DNA of 33,028 bases from Candidatus Poseidoniales archaeon (GCA_028283345.1 JAPOGE010000017.1:1-33028), one strand, 5' to 3'. Positions 17,179-28,170 are shown, numbered from the stretch's first letter. Numbers and translations are program-made. Notes: a model not told the origin generated them from the letters alone.

Positions 17179-17202
17179 GTTCGAATCCTGCCCCCTGCAC
17201 CA
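17179..17202 (+). repeat. Right attachment-site repeat (tRNA-Leu 3' fragment)
   Basis: This is an exact 24-base copy of the tRNA-Leu T-loop, 3' T-stem, 3' acceptor strand and CCA, without any 5' half, so it is not a tRNA gene. It marks the far boundary of the segment inserted at tRNA-Leu; chromosome-like sequence resumes after it. Confidence 0.85.
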
Positions 17203-17350
17203 ATTTGCTCGACGATGAATCGAGTTTGGAACCAAGGTTGGCTGTGTTTCGAAAAACAATCGGTACAGTAAATTTTTCGGGCGCCCTAAAAATGACTGAA
17301 AATTATTCCCAAATTATCTATCACTGTCCCGCAGTGTCACCTTTAACAAT

Positions 17351-17370
17351 GGTTTAGGGCAACCTAAACC
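17351..17370. promoter_or_regulatory. Perfect DtxR/IdeR-like palindromic operator of FTR1 gene
   Basis: GGTTTAGG (17351-17358) and CCTAAACC (17363-17370) are perfect inverted arms around GCAA. The TTAGG-N4-CCTAA core has the spacing of DtxR/IdeR/SirR-family iron boxes in bacteria and archaea. It abuts the TATA box of the iron permease gene, so a bound metal-responsive repressor would block the basal transcription factors. The regulator itself is not in the window. Confidence 0.75.
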
Positions 17371-17378
17371 TTATATGG
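17371..17378 (+). promoter_or_regulatory. TATA box of the FTR1 gene (leaderless)
   Basis: TTATATGG begins immediately after the palindromic operator. Its centre is about 26 bp before the ATG at 17400, which places the transcription start at the start codon. Confidence 0.65.
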
Positions 17379-17399
17379 AAATCCACCGCCGCCGGCCTT

Positions 17400-18266
17400 A
17401 TGCTGGCAGATGTGTGGGCAGGTGGATTGATTGGCTTCAGAGAAGCGATGGAAGCGACAATCATCGTTGTGGTTTTCATATTGATTCTCAAAAAATCCGG
17501 ACGCCCGGAAATGATGAAAAATATCTGGAAGGGAGTTGGGGCCGGTGTCGTCGCCAGCATCATCACCGCGATATTGTTCAAATTGGTAATCGGCAGTTTT
17601 GAAGACAATGAGGCTTGGTTTGAAGGAGTGTTGATGCTCGCTTCTGCAGCCCTGATTGCAGTCGTGGTCTTTCATTTGATCAAGCACCATTCGAAGGAAG
17701 AGTTGGAAAGAATTGCCGAGGGTGCAATCTCGGACCAGGAAAAGGGTGCAAAGGCACTCTCGGTCATCGCCTTCTTATCGGTATGGCGTGAAGGTTCGGA
17801 AACCGTGCTCTTCATGTCCGCGGGCACTGAGACCTCTTGGGCGATTTTCGGGTTGGTAATAGGTATCTCTGCCGCAGTACTGCTGGGTTGGCTGATGCTT
17901 TCCAAGGGGGTGCGAATAGACATCAAGAGATTATTCACCATCACAACCGTACTGCTCATCTTCGTCGGTGCCGGACTGGCCGCACATGGAGTCCATGAAC
18001 TACAGGAGGGCGAAGTCGGACTGATACCGGTCTATGATGACGAGTTCTGGAATGTCAATCCACAGTGGGACGGCACAGGAGAGGCTCCGATTCTGCACGA
18101 CAAGGGATTGGTCGGTGGAACCCTGCGGGCGATGCTGGGGTGGAATGGTAACCCGACAATGTTGGAATTCTTCACCTGGGCCGGATATCTGACGGTGATG
18201 GGTATTCTCTACAAGCGAGACACTGAATCTCATACTCCAGCCGAGGAACCCGAGCCCCTGCTGTGA
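17400..18266 (+). CDS. FTR1-family iron permease
   Basis: The product has 288 residues, an integral membrane protein of the FTR1/EfeU iron transporter family. The two family iron-binding motifs are present: REAME (residues 14-18, in GLIGFREAMEATIIV) and REGSE (130-134, in FLSVWREGSETVLF). About seven hydrophobic segments are visible. A charged cytosolic loop, HHSKEELERIAEGAISDQEK (~96-115), precedes the second motif, and an extracellular insertion with several acidic residues and Trp (LQEGEVGLIPVYDDEFWNVN) lies near 200-220. The first motif has REAME rather than the common REGLE; both Glu residues remain. In other organisms FTR1 proteins work with a ferroxidase or EfeO/EfeB-like partner, none of which is seen next to it. 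The iron-box palindrome and TATA directly upstream predict repression when iron is sufficient. Confidence 0.9.
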   Translation: MLADVWAGGLIGFREAMEATIIVVVFILILKKSGRPEMMKNIWKGVGAGVVASIITAILFKLVIGSFEDNEAWFEGVLMLASAALIAVVVFHLIKHHSKEELERIAEGAISDQEKGAKALSVIAFLSVWREGSETVLFMSAGTETSWAIFGLVIGISAAVLLGWLMLSKGVRIDIKRLFTITTVLLIFVGAGLAAHGVHELQEGEVGLIPVYDDEFWNVNPQWDGTGEAPILHDKGLVGGTLRAMLGWNGNPTMLEFFTWAGYLTVMGILYKRDTESHTPAEEPEPLL

Positions 18267-18467
18267 AATCAGACCTAGCCAATGACCAGACGTACTCCTC
18301 CGATATTGCTTCCACTGGTTCAGCCGATACACGCTGGAATCAAGCCTGAGTTCATGAAACCGCAGAAAACAAAGCATTAGTGTAAAAAACTGCGACATCT
18401 TCGCATGGTGTCCTTTGCACAAAGTAAAGTCAGCCGCGCCATTTTGATGACCGTAGCCGGACAAAGT

Positions 18468-20492
<2,025 letters not shown>

Positions 20493-20546
20493 AGTACTCT
20501 GTAGCCGTTACAAAACATCAATCCAACGGTCGGCCGTTCCCCACAG

Positions 20547-21302
20547 TTATGTTCTGAGTTTCTTTCCAGTGATTTTGCGCCAGATCATCTTGAGGGGGTC
20601 GTAATAGCGGTCGACCACCCTTTCCTTGAGCGGGATAATCGCATTGTCGGTGATATTGATGCCGGCCGGACAGACGTCGGTACAACATTTGGTGATGTTA
20701 CAATAGTCGATTCCGAACTCGCCCTTGACCTCGGGAATCCTATCCTCCTGGTCCATCGGGTGCATCTCGAAATTTGCCAGCCGGACCAAGGTGCGAGGCC
20801 CACCGAACTCGTCGAACTTGCGATATTCACGCAGAACGTGACAGGTGTCCTGGCAGATGAAGCACTCGATACACATCCTGAACTCCTGCACTCGCTCGGC
20901 TTCGAACTGGCTGAATTTCCAATCGGGCTCATCAGGGCCTTTGATGGGGGTGACCGCCTTGGCTATCTCATAATTCCACGACACATCGCAGACCAGGTCC
21001 TTGATGTGGGGAAAAGTCCGCATCGGGCGAACGGTGATGACCTCATCCTCGGGGGTCTCGGCGATGATATCGCTCATTCTCGTCATGCACATCAGGAGTG
21101 GTTTGCCGTTGATTTCAGCACTGCACGAGCCGCACTTTCCAGCCTTGCAATTCCATCTGCAGGCGATTTCAGCATCCTGTTGGTGTTGGATTTGGTGGAT
21201 GCAGTCGAGCAATACCATCCCCTCGTCCAGTTCGACCTGATAGTCGACCAGTTCGCCTTCGCCTTCTTGGCCACGAAATAGCCGCATGGTGATTTTATCC
21301 AT
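20547..21302 (-). CDS. sdhB: Succinate dehydrogenase iron-sulfur subunit
   Basis: The product has 251 residues. The N-terminal plant-type ferredoxin domain has Cys52, 57, 60 and 72 for a [2Fe-2S] cluster (NCKAGKCGSC and LLMC). The C-terminal domain has MCIECFICQDTC (Cys144, 147, 150, 154) and CNITKCCTDVCP (Cys201, 207, 211), the ligand pattern of the other two Fe-S clusters. The subunit carries electrons from the flavoprotein to the membrane anchor and quinone. It starts 2 bp after the sdhA stop, within one operon. The sequence style (ACRWNCKAGKCGSC, LANFEMHPMDQEDRIP) is closer to the Sdh1-like enzymes of actinobacteria than to E. coli SdhB, as judged by eye. Confidence 0.94.
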   Translation of the reverse strand: MDKITMRLFRGQEGEGELVDYQVELDEGMVLLDCIHQIQHQQDAEIACRWNCKAGKCGSCSAEINGKPLLMCMTRMSDIIAETPEDEVITVRPMRTFPHIKDLVCDVSWNYEIAKAVTPIKGPDEPDWKFSQFEAERVQEFRMCIECFICQDTCHVLREYRKFDEFGGPRTLVRLANFEMHPMDQEDRIPEVKGEFGIDYCNITKCCTDVCPAGINITDNAIIPLKERVVDRYYDPLKMIWRKITGKKLRT

Positions 21303-21304
21303 CT

Positions 21305-23131
21305 TCAGGCCTCCTTCTTCTTTGACCGGTCGAGTAATTTCTCCAGTTCTTCGGGGGGTTGGTCAATCTCTTCCTGGCGGATCTTGATCTCGCCGTCTTC
21401 CATCCATATCACATTGATGGTGCGTGACCACTTGCCGGTGTCGGGCTCGGGGAAGTCATCTCTGGTGTGCCCACCGCGACTCTCGGTGCGGGTCAGTGCG
21501 GACAGGGCGCAGGTGGTGGAGATGTCGACCATGTTGGTCAGGTCAAGCGCTTGGTGCCAACCAGAATTGTACAGCAAGGAATTACCGGGGCTGGCATTCT
21601 TGACGCGCTCGTGGAAAACCTTCAGGTCGACCAATGCCGATTCAAGGTCGTCATTGGTGCGGATGATGCCGACCTTGGCCTGCATCATCTCGCGCAGGTC
21701 GTCGTAGATTATGCCGGGGTTCTCACCGCCTTCACGTCCCAATGGTTCCAATGCCATGGCGACCGCTGACTCGACTTGAGCCGCGTCGAGTGCCGGCTGG
21801 GTGACTTCTGTGGCACGCTTGGCGGCGTACTCTCCGGCGCGCTTGCCGAAGACGATGAGGTCGGACAGGCTGTTACCGCCGAGCCGATTCGCCCCGTGCA
21901 GTCCGCTGGCAACCTCGCCGGCGGCGTACAGCCCTTTGACAGTCGACTCCTGGGTTTCGGGATCGACCCGCAACCCGCCCATCACGTAGTGGGCGGTAGG
22001 GCCGACCTCCATCGGCTCCTTGGTGATGTCAACCCCGGCCAATTCCTTGAATTGGTGGTGCATACTAGGTAATTTGGCGATGATCTCCTCGGCACTGCGC
22101 TGACTGGCGATATCGAGGTAGGCGCCGCCGTGGGTCGAGCCTCTCCCCTCTGCGACCTCCTTGTTGATGGCCTTGGCGACCACATCTCGGGTCAGTAATT
22201 CGGGTGGTCGGCGTACACTCGCCTTCTGGCCGGCGACGACCTGACGCACCCATTCCCTGGCTTCCTCCTCGGTCTCGGCATGGTCGTCCTTGAACATCTC
22301 AGGTACGTAATCGAACATGAAGCGTACCCCTTCGGAATTTCTCAGCACCCCGCCTTCGCCGCGTACCCCTTCGGTAACGAGGATTCCCCTGACACTGGGT
22401 GGCCAGACCATTCCGGTCGGGTGGAATTGCACGAACTCCATGTCGATTAATTCGGCTCCGGCCCACAGGGCGAGGGCATGGCCATCACCGGTATATTCCC
22501 ATGAACCACTGCAAACCGACCAACAGCGGGTGATGCCGCCGGTGGCCAATATCACCGATTTGGCACTGAAGGCATGCATCTTGCCATCGACACGGTCGTA
22601 GGCGACGCAGCCGGTACAAGTTCCCTCCGGATCTTGAAGCAGGTCGCGCACGGTATATTCCATGAATACGTCGACGCCGCTGTGGATGCCCTTCTCCTGC
22701 AGGGTGCGGATGATCTCCAGGCCGGTCGAATCGCCGACATGCGCCAGTCTCGGGTAGGTGTGTCCACCGAAATTGCGCTGGTTTATCAGCCCCTGTGGAG
22801 TTCGGTCGAAGACTGCTCCCCATTGCTCCAACTCACGAATCCGGTCGGGTGATTCCTGCGCATGGATCTTTGCCATGCGCCAATTATTGAGATATTTTCC
22901 TCCCTTCATGGTGTCCTTGAAATGGGTCTGCCAATCATCGCGGTCGTCGGCATTGGCCAGTGCCGCGGCGGCGCCACCTTCGGCCATCACGGTGTGTGCC
23001 TTGCCGAGCAGAGATTTACAGATGATTGCTGTTTTTGCCCCTTGTCGGCTCGCCTCGATGGCGGCGCGCAGGCCGGCACCACCGGCGCCGATGACGATGA
23101 CGTCGAATTCATGCGCTTGATAATCGGCCAT
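21305..23131 (-). CDS. sdhA: Succinate dehydrogenase flavoprotein subunit
   Basis: The product has 608 residues from the ATG at 23131; a GTG one codon upstream is an alternative. The dinucleotide fold VIVIGAGGAGLRAA (11-24) opens the protein. His46 in KAHTVMAEGG is at the position of the histidine that carries covalent FAD. Other family stretches are EFVQFHPTGM, VTEGVRGEGGVLRN with the substrate-site region, HYVMGGLRVDP and the FAD-binding HGANRLGGNSLSDLIVFG. It oxidises succinate to fumarate and passes electrons to SdhB. The start overlaps the stop of the membrane-anchor gene (TGATG), showing translational coupling. Length is normal. Fumarate reductase activity cannot be excluded by sequence alone. 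Confidence 0.95.
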   Translation of the reverse strand: MADYQAHEFDVIVIGAGGAGLRAAIEASRQGAKTAIICKSLLGKAHTVMAEGGAAAALANADDRDDWQTHFKDTMKGGKYLNNWRMAKIHAQESPDRIRELEQWGAVFDRTPQGLINQRNFGGHTYPRLAHVGDSTGLEIIRTLQEKGIHSGVDVFMEYTVRDLLQDPEGTCTGCVAYDRVDGKMHAFSAKSVILATGGITRCWSVCSGSWEYTGDGHALALWAGAELIDMEFVQFHPTGMVWPPSVRGILVTEGVRGEGGVLRNSEGVRFMFDYVPEMFKDDHAETEEEAREWVRQVVAGQKASVRRPPELLTRDVVAKAINKEVAEGRGSTHGGAYLDIASQRSAEEIIAKLPSMHHQFKELAGVDITKEPMEVGPTAHYVMGGLRVDPETQESTVKGLYAAGEVASGLHGANRLGGNSLSDLIVFGKRAGEYAAKRATEVTQPALDAAQVESAVAMALEPLGREGGENPGIIYDDLREMMQAKVGIIRTNDDLESALVDLKVFHERVKNASPGNSLLYNSGWHQALDLTNMVDISTTCALSALTRTESRGGHTRDDFPEPDTGKWSRTINVIWMEDGEIKIRQEEIDQPPEELEKLLDRSKKKEA

Positions 23132-24021
23132 CACAATCCCCCCGTAAGGACAACGTCAGTCCACCAGCCCTCGGTGCAGGCATAGACGTAGAAGTCGGCG
23201 AACATGACCCAGAACAGCGAGGTGATCGCCCACATGTTGTGCTTCTTGTTCAACTTGGTACAGCCCTTCCAGCAGGCCTCGGCAATCTGCCCACCTCCAC
23301 TGCTGAAGCGGTTGCGGATTCCCCCGACCATGTGTCGAAATGAATGACATCCCAGGGTATAGCCACCGAGAAGAATCACGTTGATGAGAAGAACCATACT
23401 TCCTACCGAGAGCCCCCAATTCAATCCCCCGGTGCCATCGTCAGCGTGGAATTGCAGTGACATGTAGACGTCGTAGGAGAGGACGAAGAGGTAGGCGACG
23501 GCCAGATACATGAAGTAACGGTGCAGATTCTGGAATAGGAATAACCTACGCTCACCATTGTAATCGCCGAAAGGTGTCGAGACCGCGCAGGCTGCCGGAC
23601 TGGCCAATAGTGAGCGGTAGTAGGCCTTGCGATAGTAATAGCAGGTGCCCCTGAACCCGGCCGGGATGATGAGGATGAACATCGCCGGACTCATCCACCA
23701 TAGGAACTCAGGAACAACCGAGCCCAATCCTCCGGCACCAGGGATGACTAGAGGGGAATACAGTGGTGATAGGACATGACTGCCGTTCGATTCGATCGCC
23801 AGGGTCTGACATTCGGTGATGACCCCGCTGGCAGCGCCGCATGCAGAGTTGCCGAAATCACTGAAAATCCAGAAATCTGCTTCCATGAAACCGCGCCAGG
23901 TCGCATAGATTATCGCCGTGCCGAGATAGCAGGCCATCGCCAGCGGCGACTTCCACCACGCATCGATGCGCTCGGTCTTACCGAAGCCCCGGGCCATCGA
24001 AAGTTGCTGTGGTTCAACCAT
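23131..24021 (-). CDS. sdhC: Succinate dehydrogenase single membrane anchor subunit
   Basis: The product has 296 residues from the ATG at 24021. The frame is open to a TTG at 24150, but the extra residues look non-coding and include a hairpin. Five membrane helices are visible, with histidines suited to haem binding (YSPLV; LFLFQNLHRYFMYLA; GCHSFRHMVGG). The stretch RGTCYYYRKAYYRSLLASPA with ACAV and the CHSFRH motif are hallmarks, as I recall them, of the large single-anchor SdhC of actinobacterial Sdh1. No sdhD is present; sdhA follows with a 1-nt overlap and then sdhB. The subunit links complex II to membrane quinone and carries haem. Gene order C-A-B and the lack of SdhD match that enzyme class. 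Confidence 0.88.
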   Translation of the reverse strand: MVEPQQLSMARGFGKTERIDAWWKSPLAMACYLGTAIIYATWRGFMEADFWIFSDFGNSACGAASGVITECQTLAIESNGSHVLSPLYSPLVIPGAGGLGSVVPEFLWWMSPAMFILIIPAGFRGTCYYYRKAYYRSLLASPAACAVSTPFGDYNGERRLFLFQNLHRYFMYLAVAYLFVLSYDVYMSLQFHADDGTGGLNWGLSVGSMVLLINVILLGGYTLGCHSFRHMVGGIRNRFSSGGGQIAEACWKGCTKLNKKHNMWAITSLFWVMFADFYVYACTEGWWTDVVLTGGL

Positions 24022-24024
24022 TTC

Positions 24025-24043
24025 GCGACCCCTGTGGGGTCGC
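24025..24043. promoter_or_regulatory. Perfect hairpin just upstream of the sdhC start
   Basis: GCGACCCC (24025-24032) and GGGGTCGC (24036-24043) are perfect 8-bp arms around a 3-nt loop, three bases before the sdhC ATG on the minus strand. The structure could be an operator or a 5' RNA hairpin covering the ribosome binding region. Possible TATA stretches (CATATTATC and GATATATCC, reading the minus strand) lie 20-55 bp further upstream. Confidence 0.5.
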
Positions 24044-24091
24044 TTATTGGGCCAGCATTTGATAATATGCCTTGAGCAAGTAGGATATATC

Positions 24092-24131
24092 GCGAAGGCC
24101 GTACCTTGATGCGAATCATAGTGACCTTCGC
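24092..24131 (-). terminator. 40-nt stem-loop repeat, copy 2 (at aldehyde dehydrogenase stop)
   Basis: Read on the minus strand, GCGAAGGTC (24131-24123) pairs with GGCCTTCGC (24100-24092), enclosing 22 nt with an inner TGAT-TCGC-ATCA hairpin. It starts directly after the aldehyde dehydrogenase TAA. It matches the copy at 3038-3077 in 34 of 40 positions. Substitutions in the stems preserve pairing (for example G-U in one copy and U-A in the other). Its role is probably 3'-end formation or a post-transcriptional signal between this gene and sdhCAB. Confidence 0.65.
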
Positions 24132-25760
24132 TTACGACAGTGAACCCCAATCAACCTCGGCCTCGACCATTTCGATATTGTCGACATCCATCTGCGCCAA
24201 TTGCAGTTTTCCGCTCAATTCATCGTTTACAGCATGCCAGTACGAGTAGGCCTCGATGACCCAGATACCTGATTCACGGGTGCCGTTACCACTATCCTTG
24301 ACGCCACCGAACGGCAGGTGTGCCTCAGCACCGGTGGTCGAGTTGTTGATCCCGGTCATCCCCGCCTTGATTCCGGTCTTGAAGCGATAGGCCTCGAGCC
24401 GGTCGTTGGTGTAAATCGCACTCGACAGACCATATGGGCTGGCATTGGCCAAGTGTAGAGCATGGTCGAAATCGTCGGCCTTGACGATGGTGACGGCGGG
24501 GCCGAACAACTCCTCGTGGAAGCATTCCATATCCTCGGTGACATCGGAATAGACGTGCGGCCACACATAGACGCCTTCGCTGGCATCGCCGAGGAATCCG
24601 GCCGGCTTGTTGTCATTGGTGATACGGCCCTTACCGTACAACTTGGTCGCCCCGCCAGCCTCACAAGTCTGTATCGCGGCAAGGAAATCAACCGCATATT
24701 TCTCCGACAGCATCGGCCCGTAGAGCACTCCGTCATGGCGCATTGAATCGCCGATGGTCGTACTCTCGACCTCAGCCATGAACTTGGCCATGAACTCATT
24801 GTAGACGTCGGTGTGAATGATCAGGTTCCCTAGACTGGTACAGCGCTGACCGGCGGTGCCGAAGCCGGACCAGTAAGCACCGGAAACGGCATTGTCGAGG
24901 TTGGCACTGGGCATCACCACGAGCGGATTCTTGCCACCCAATTCGAGACTCACACTGACCAGGTTGCGCCCACAGACCTCGCCGATCATCTTGCCGACCG
25001 CGGTACTGCCGGTGAAACTGATTTTGTTGACCTTGCCCTCATCGACCGCGTCGACGAGGTGCTGACCGACGCCACTGCCCTTGCCGTGGACGAGATTGAT
25101 GACGCCATCGGGCAGACCGGCTTGATGCATGATACGGGCCAGGGCAAAGGACAGCAGCGGCGCATCCTGCGGGCTCTTCCACACACAGGTATTGCCGCAA
25201 ATGATGGCTGGAATCATCTTCCAGAACGGCACCGCGGCGGGGAAATTGCAGGCATTGATGATGCCGCATACCCCCAGAGGTCGGCGATAGGTGAACAATT
25301 CCTTGTCGGGCAATTCGCTGTTTACGGTCTGACCGTACAGGCGGCGCCCCTCACTCTGGAAGAACAGACAGGTGTCGATGGCTTCCTGCACCGAGCCGGC
25401 ACTCTCCTTCAGGGTCTTGCCGATCTCCCGAGTTTCCAGGGCGACGATATCGTCCTTATGCTCCATCAAGAGTCGTCCCATATTGCCGATGATCTGGCCA
25501 CGGGTCGGCGCTGGGGTTGCGGCCCAACCGGGGAAGGCGGCGCGAGCGGCGGCCAATGCCGTCGAGACATCATCCTTGGTCGAGAGGGGAAACTCTCCTA
25601 GACAATCACTCAAGCGAGCGGGGTTGTGACTCTCAAAGGTCTCTCCATCACCCGAAACCGTCAATTGGCCAGCGATGATGTTGTAGCCCCTCAACTTGGG
25701 TAGTCCGTTCGGGTTTTGGTTATCGATGAACTCCAGTCCGGTCTCTAGCACATGCGTCAT
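24132..25760 (-). CDS. NAD(P)-dependent aldehyde dehydrogenase
   Basis: The product has 542 residues from the ATG at 25760. Further in-frame starts exist up to 25865, but similarity begins near NPNGLPKLRGYNIIAG. The active site is complete: Glu273 in SLELGGKNP and Cys307 in GTAGQRCTS. The cofactor region has FTGSTAVGK and GIINACNFPAAVPFWKMIPA. The C-terminal stretch NNSTTGAEAHLPFGGVKDSGNGTRESG (given here only as landmark pieces GAEAHLPFGG and SGNGTRESG) resembles 2-oxoglutarate semialdehyde and related dehydrogenases of archaea. The substrate cannot be assigned from sequence; semialdehyde, aminoadipate-type or general aldehydes are all possible. The gene is upstream of sdhCAB on the same strand with a 110-bp gap holding the stem-loop repeat, so it is probably a separate transcript. 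Confidence 0.9.
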   Translation of the reverse strand: MTHVLETGLEFIDNQNPNGLPKLRGYNIIAGQLTVSGDGETFESHNPARLSDCLGEFPLSTKDDVSTALAAARAAFPGWAATPAPTRGQIIGNMGRLLMEHKDDIVALETREIGKTLKESAGSVQEAIDTCLFFQSEGRRLYGQTVNSELPDKELFTYRRPLGVCGIINACNFPAAVPFWKMIPAIICGNTCVWKSPQDAPLLSFALARIMHQAGLPDGVINLVHGKGSGVGQHLVDAVDEGKVNKISFTGSTAVGKMIGEVCGRNLVSVSLELGGKNPLVVMPSANLDNAVSGAYWSGFGTAGQRCTSLGNLIIHTDVYNEFMAKFMAEVESTTIGDSMRHDGVLYGPMLSEKYAVDFLAAIQTCEAGGATKLYGKGRITNDNKPAGFLGDASEGVYVWPHVYSDVTEDMECFHEELFGPAVTIVKADDFDHALHLANASPYGLSSAIYTNDRLEAYRFKTGIKAGMTGINNSTTGAEAHLPFGGVKDSGNGTRESGIWVIEAYSYWHAVNDELSGKLQLAQMDVDNIEMVEAEVDWGSLS

Positions 25761-25927
25761 TATCCCCGCGAGAATAGTTTCCACCATGAAACCTGCGTAA
25801 CCCATTTGTCGCCAACAAGAGTATATTCGGCGATTTATTTGCTGGAAGAAATCTCGGTTCTTCAAGCGGAACGGATTGAAGGGTTCTTAGGGGTTCATTG
25901 CTGAGGGGGTGCTATAGAGGTACTGTT

Positions 25928-28159
25928 ATGGCTGGTGGAAAAGATGACACATTGTCCTTGCGTGTGACGAAAGCGATTCCCAGCGACGTCGGTCATGGCC
26001 GCGCTCGAATCTCAGGTGATAACAAGTTGGGATTGAAGCCCGGCGACATCGTCGAAATAAAATCAGATAAGCGCACCACCGCCGCGACCTTTTGGCGCAG
26101 CCGGCCCGAAGACAACAATATGGACATCATCCGAGTCGACGGAATAATCCGCAAGAATTCCGGCGTCAGCCTCGGTGACCGTGTCACCGTGCGTAAGGTC
26201 GATGCGAAAACCTGCAAGAAACTGATGCTCTCGCCGGTGATGGCCAATAAGCAGAAGGTCAAGTTCGGCCCTGGCATCGAGAGCTTTGCCCGGCGCGGCC
26301 TGAATAACCGTCCGGTGGTGGTCGGCGACCGCATCTTCATCCCCGGCATGACCCTGTTCGCCGAGGCCCTGCCCTTCGCCATCCTGCAGACCACTCCGAA
26401 GGGAATCGTTCGGGTGACCGATGATACAGATATAGTCATCAAGGACGAATCCATCGATGCCGATGAGGTCGGCGAGGCCACCGGCATCACCTACGAGGAC
26501 ATCGGCGGTATCGGTCAGCAATTGCAAAAGGTCCGCGAGATGATTGAACTTCCTCTCAAGCACCCAGAGTTGTTCCGCCGGCTCGGCATCGACCCACCCA
26601 AAGGGGTTCTCCTGCATGGGCCACCCGGTACCGGTAAGACGATGATCGCCAAGGCGGTCGCAAATGAGACCAATGCATATTTCCATTCCATCAACGGTCC
26701 CGAGATCATCAGCAAGTATTATGGTGAATCAGAAAAACAACTGCGAGAGATTTTCGACGACGCCGCCGACAATGCTCCGGCCATCATCTTCATCGACGAA
26801 ATCGATTCCATCTGCCCGAAGCGTGAAGATGTTTCAGGCGAGGTTGAGCGCCGCGTCGTCGCCCAGATGCTGACCTTGATGGACGGCATGAAGGGACGGG
26901 AAAACGTCGTCGTCATCGCCGCCACCAACCGCCGCGATGCGATTGACCCGGCGCTGCGCCGTCCCGGCCGTTTCGATCGTGAGATCGAGATTGGCGTACC
27001 CGACCGCATCGGGCGCAAGGAGATAATCGAGGTCCATACCCGCGGCATGCCGATTTCCGAGGATTTCGATGTGGACTGGATCCTGGATAATTCACATGGC
27101 TTTGTCGGCGCCGACATTTCGGCGCTGGTACGTGAGTCGGCGATGAAGGCATTACGCCGCTATCTGCCGGAAATCGACCTCGAAGAGGAGACCATCCCCC
27201 CCGAGGTGCTGGAGAAGATGGAGGTGCGGATGGGTGACTTCAAGATTGCAATTCGCGACATCGAGCCCAGTGCCCTACGTGAGATCTATGTCGAGATTCC
27301 CGCGGTTAGTTGGGATGAGGTAGGCGGATTGGAAGAGGTCAAGGAGCGTCTCAAGGAATCGGTCGAATGGCCGCTGACAAAAGCGGATTTGTTTAAGCAC
27401 TTCGGCGTCAAACCGCCGCGTGGAATTATCCTGTTCGGGGCGCCTGGAACCGGAAAGACCCTGCTGGCCAGAGCGATAGCCACCGAGGCGAAGGCCAACT
27501 TCATTTCAATAAAAGGCCCCGAATTGCTCAGCAAGTGGGTCGGTGAGAGCGAGCGTGCAGTGCGCGAGATATTCAAGAAGGCCAAGCAATCCGCTCCATC
27601 GATCATCTTCCTGGATGAATTTGAGAGCATCGCCCACGTCCGCAGTAGTGGCCAGTCCGGGGAAGGTAGTGATGTGATGAATCGGGTCGTCAACCAATTG
27701 CTCGCCAGTATGGACGGGGTCGAATCGATGGATGGTGTCATCGTGGTAGCCGCCACCAACCGTCCTGAGTTGATAGACCCCGCGCTGTTGCGCAGTGGTC
27801 GTTTCGAGCGCGTCCTTCACGTCCCTCCGCCCGATGCCGCGGCGCGGGCCAAGATTGCCGCGATCCACACCGCACCGATGCCGCTGGGCAAATTCAATAT
27901 GGACGATATTCTCAAGAATCTCGACGGCTATACCGGTGCCGATATCGAGGCCATCTGCCGCGAAGCCGCGCTCATCGCCATGCGGGAGAACAAGAGAACG
28001 GTCAGTAAGAAGAACTTCAAGGAAGCCTGTAATCGGGTGCGGGCAACCGTTACCCCGAGTATGATGGAGTACTACAATAAGATGGAGGCCATGCTCGTCA
28101 GTGGCTTATCCAATATCAAGCGAGACAAGCGAGACTTCATTGGCATGGAAGCGGTGTGA
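25928..28159 (+). CDS. cdc48: Cdc48/VAT AAA+ ATPase
   Basis: The product has 743 residues from the ATG at 25928. The N-terminal substrate-binding domain (about 1-185; [19 protein letters not shown]) is of the double-psi-barrel Cdc48 type. The D1 AAA module has Walker A GPPGTGKT (231-238), Walker B IIFIDEID (286-293) and an arginine-finger region RRPGRFD. D2 has Walker A GAPGTGKT (504-511) and Walker B IIFLDE (559-564), followed by FESI where IDSI or IDAI is usual. It unfolds protein substrates as a hexamer, feeding the proteasome or remodelling complexes. The C-terminus ends MEAV and lacks a clear HbYX proteasome-docking motif. A PRC-barrel gene starts 11 bp downstream. It is divergent from the aldehyde dehydrogenase gene. 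The assignment is firm. Confidence 0.96.
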   Translation: MAGGKDDTLSLRVTKAIPSDVGHGRARISGDNKLGLKPGDIVEIKSDKRTTAATFWRSRPEDNNMDIIRVDGIIRKNSGVSLGDRVTVRKVDAKTCKKLMLSPVMANKQKVKFGPGIESFARRGLNNRPVVVGDRIFIPGMTLFAEALPFAILQTTPKGIVRVTDDTDIVIKDESIDADEVGEATGITYEDIGGIGQQLQKVREMIELPLKHPELFRRLGIDPPKGVLLHGPPGTGKTMIAKAVANETNAYFHSINGPEIISKYYGESEKQLREIFDDAADNAPAIIFIDEIDSICPKREDVSGEVERRVVAQMLTLMDGMKGRENVVVIAATNRRDAIDPALRRPGRFDREIEIGVPDRIGRKEIIEVHTRGMPISEDFDVDWILDNSHGFVGADISALVRESAMKALRRYLPEIDLEEETIPPEVLEKMEVRMGDFKIAIRDIEPSALREIYVEIPAVSWDEVGGLEEVKERLKESVEWPLTKADLFKHFGVKPPRGIILFGAPGTGKTLLARAIATEAKANFISIKGPELLSKWVGESERAVREIFKKAKQSAPSIIFLDEFESIAHVRSSGQSGEGSDVMNRVVNQLLASMDGVESMDGVIVVAATNRPELIDPALLRSGRFERVLHVPPPDAAARAKIAAIHTAPMPLGKFNMDDILKNLDGYTGADIEAICREAALIAMRENKRTVSKKNFKEACNRVRATVTPSMMEYYNKMEAMLVSGLSNIKRDKRDFIGMEAV

Positions 28160-28170
28160 GGTGAAGGTTG

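Larger units (their letters stand above)
14739..17202. mobile_element. Mini-island integrated at tRNA-Leu, no integrase
   Basis: The 2,464-bp segment is bounded by exact 24-bp copies of the tRNA-Leu 3' end. It carries two genes: a small membrane protein of unknown family and a collagen-like lipoprotein. The first kilobase is clearly richer in A+T than the flanking chromosome. AAAGCCCTA lies near the left end (14747-14755) and its reverse complement TAGGGCTTT near the right end (17152-17160). A further near-copy, AAAGTAGGGCTATTCC (14837-14852), resembles 17148-17162. These could be recombinase arm sites. No integrase, replication gene or transposase is present, so it is either a remnant or a satellite mobilised in trans. 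The boundary repeats are seen directly; mobility is inference. Confidence 0.7.

Noticed and set aside
17179-17202. Second tRNA gene
   Set aside because: Only the 3' T-arm and acceptor half is present; there is no D-arm, anticodon arm or 5' acceptor strand.
14739-17202. Integrase or transposase within the tRNA-bounded segment
   Set aside because: No frame shows the tyrosine recombinase R-H-R-Y pattern or a DDE motif; only the two described genes are credible.
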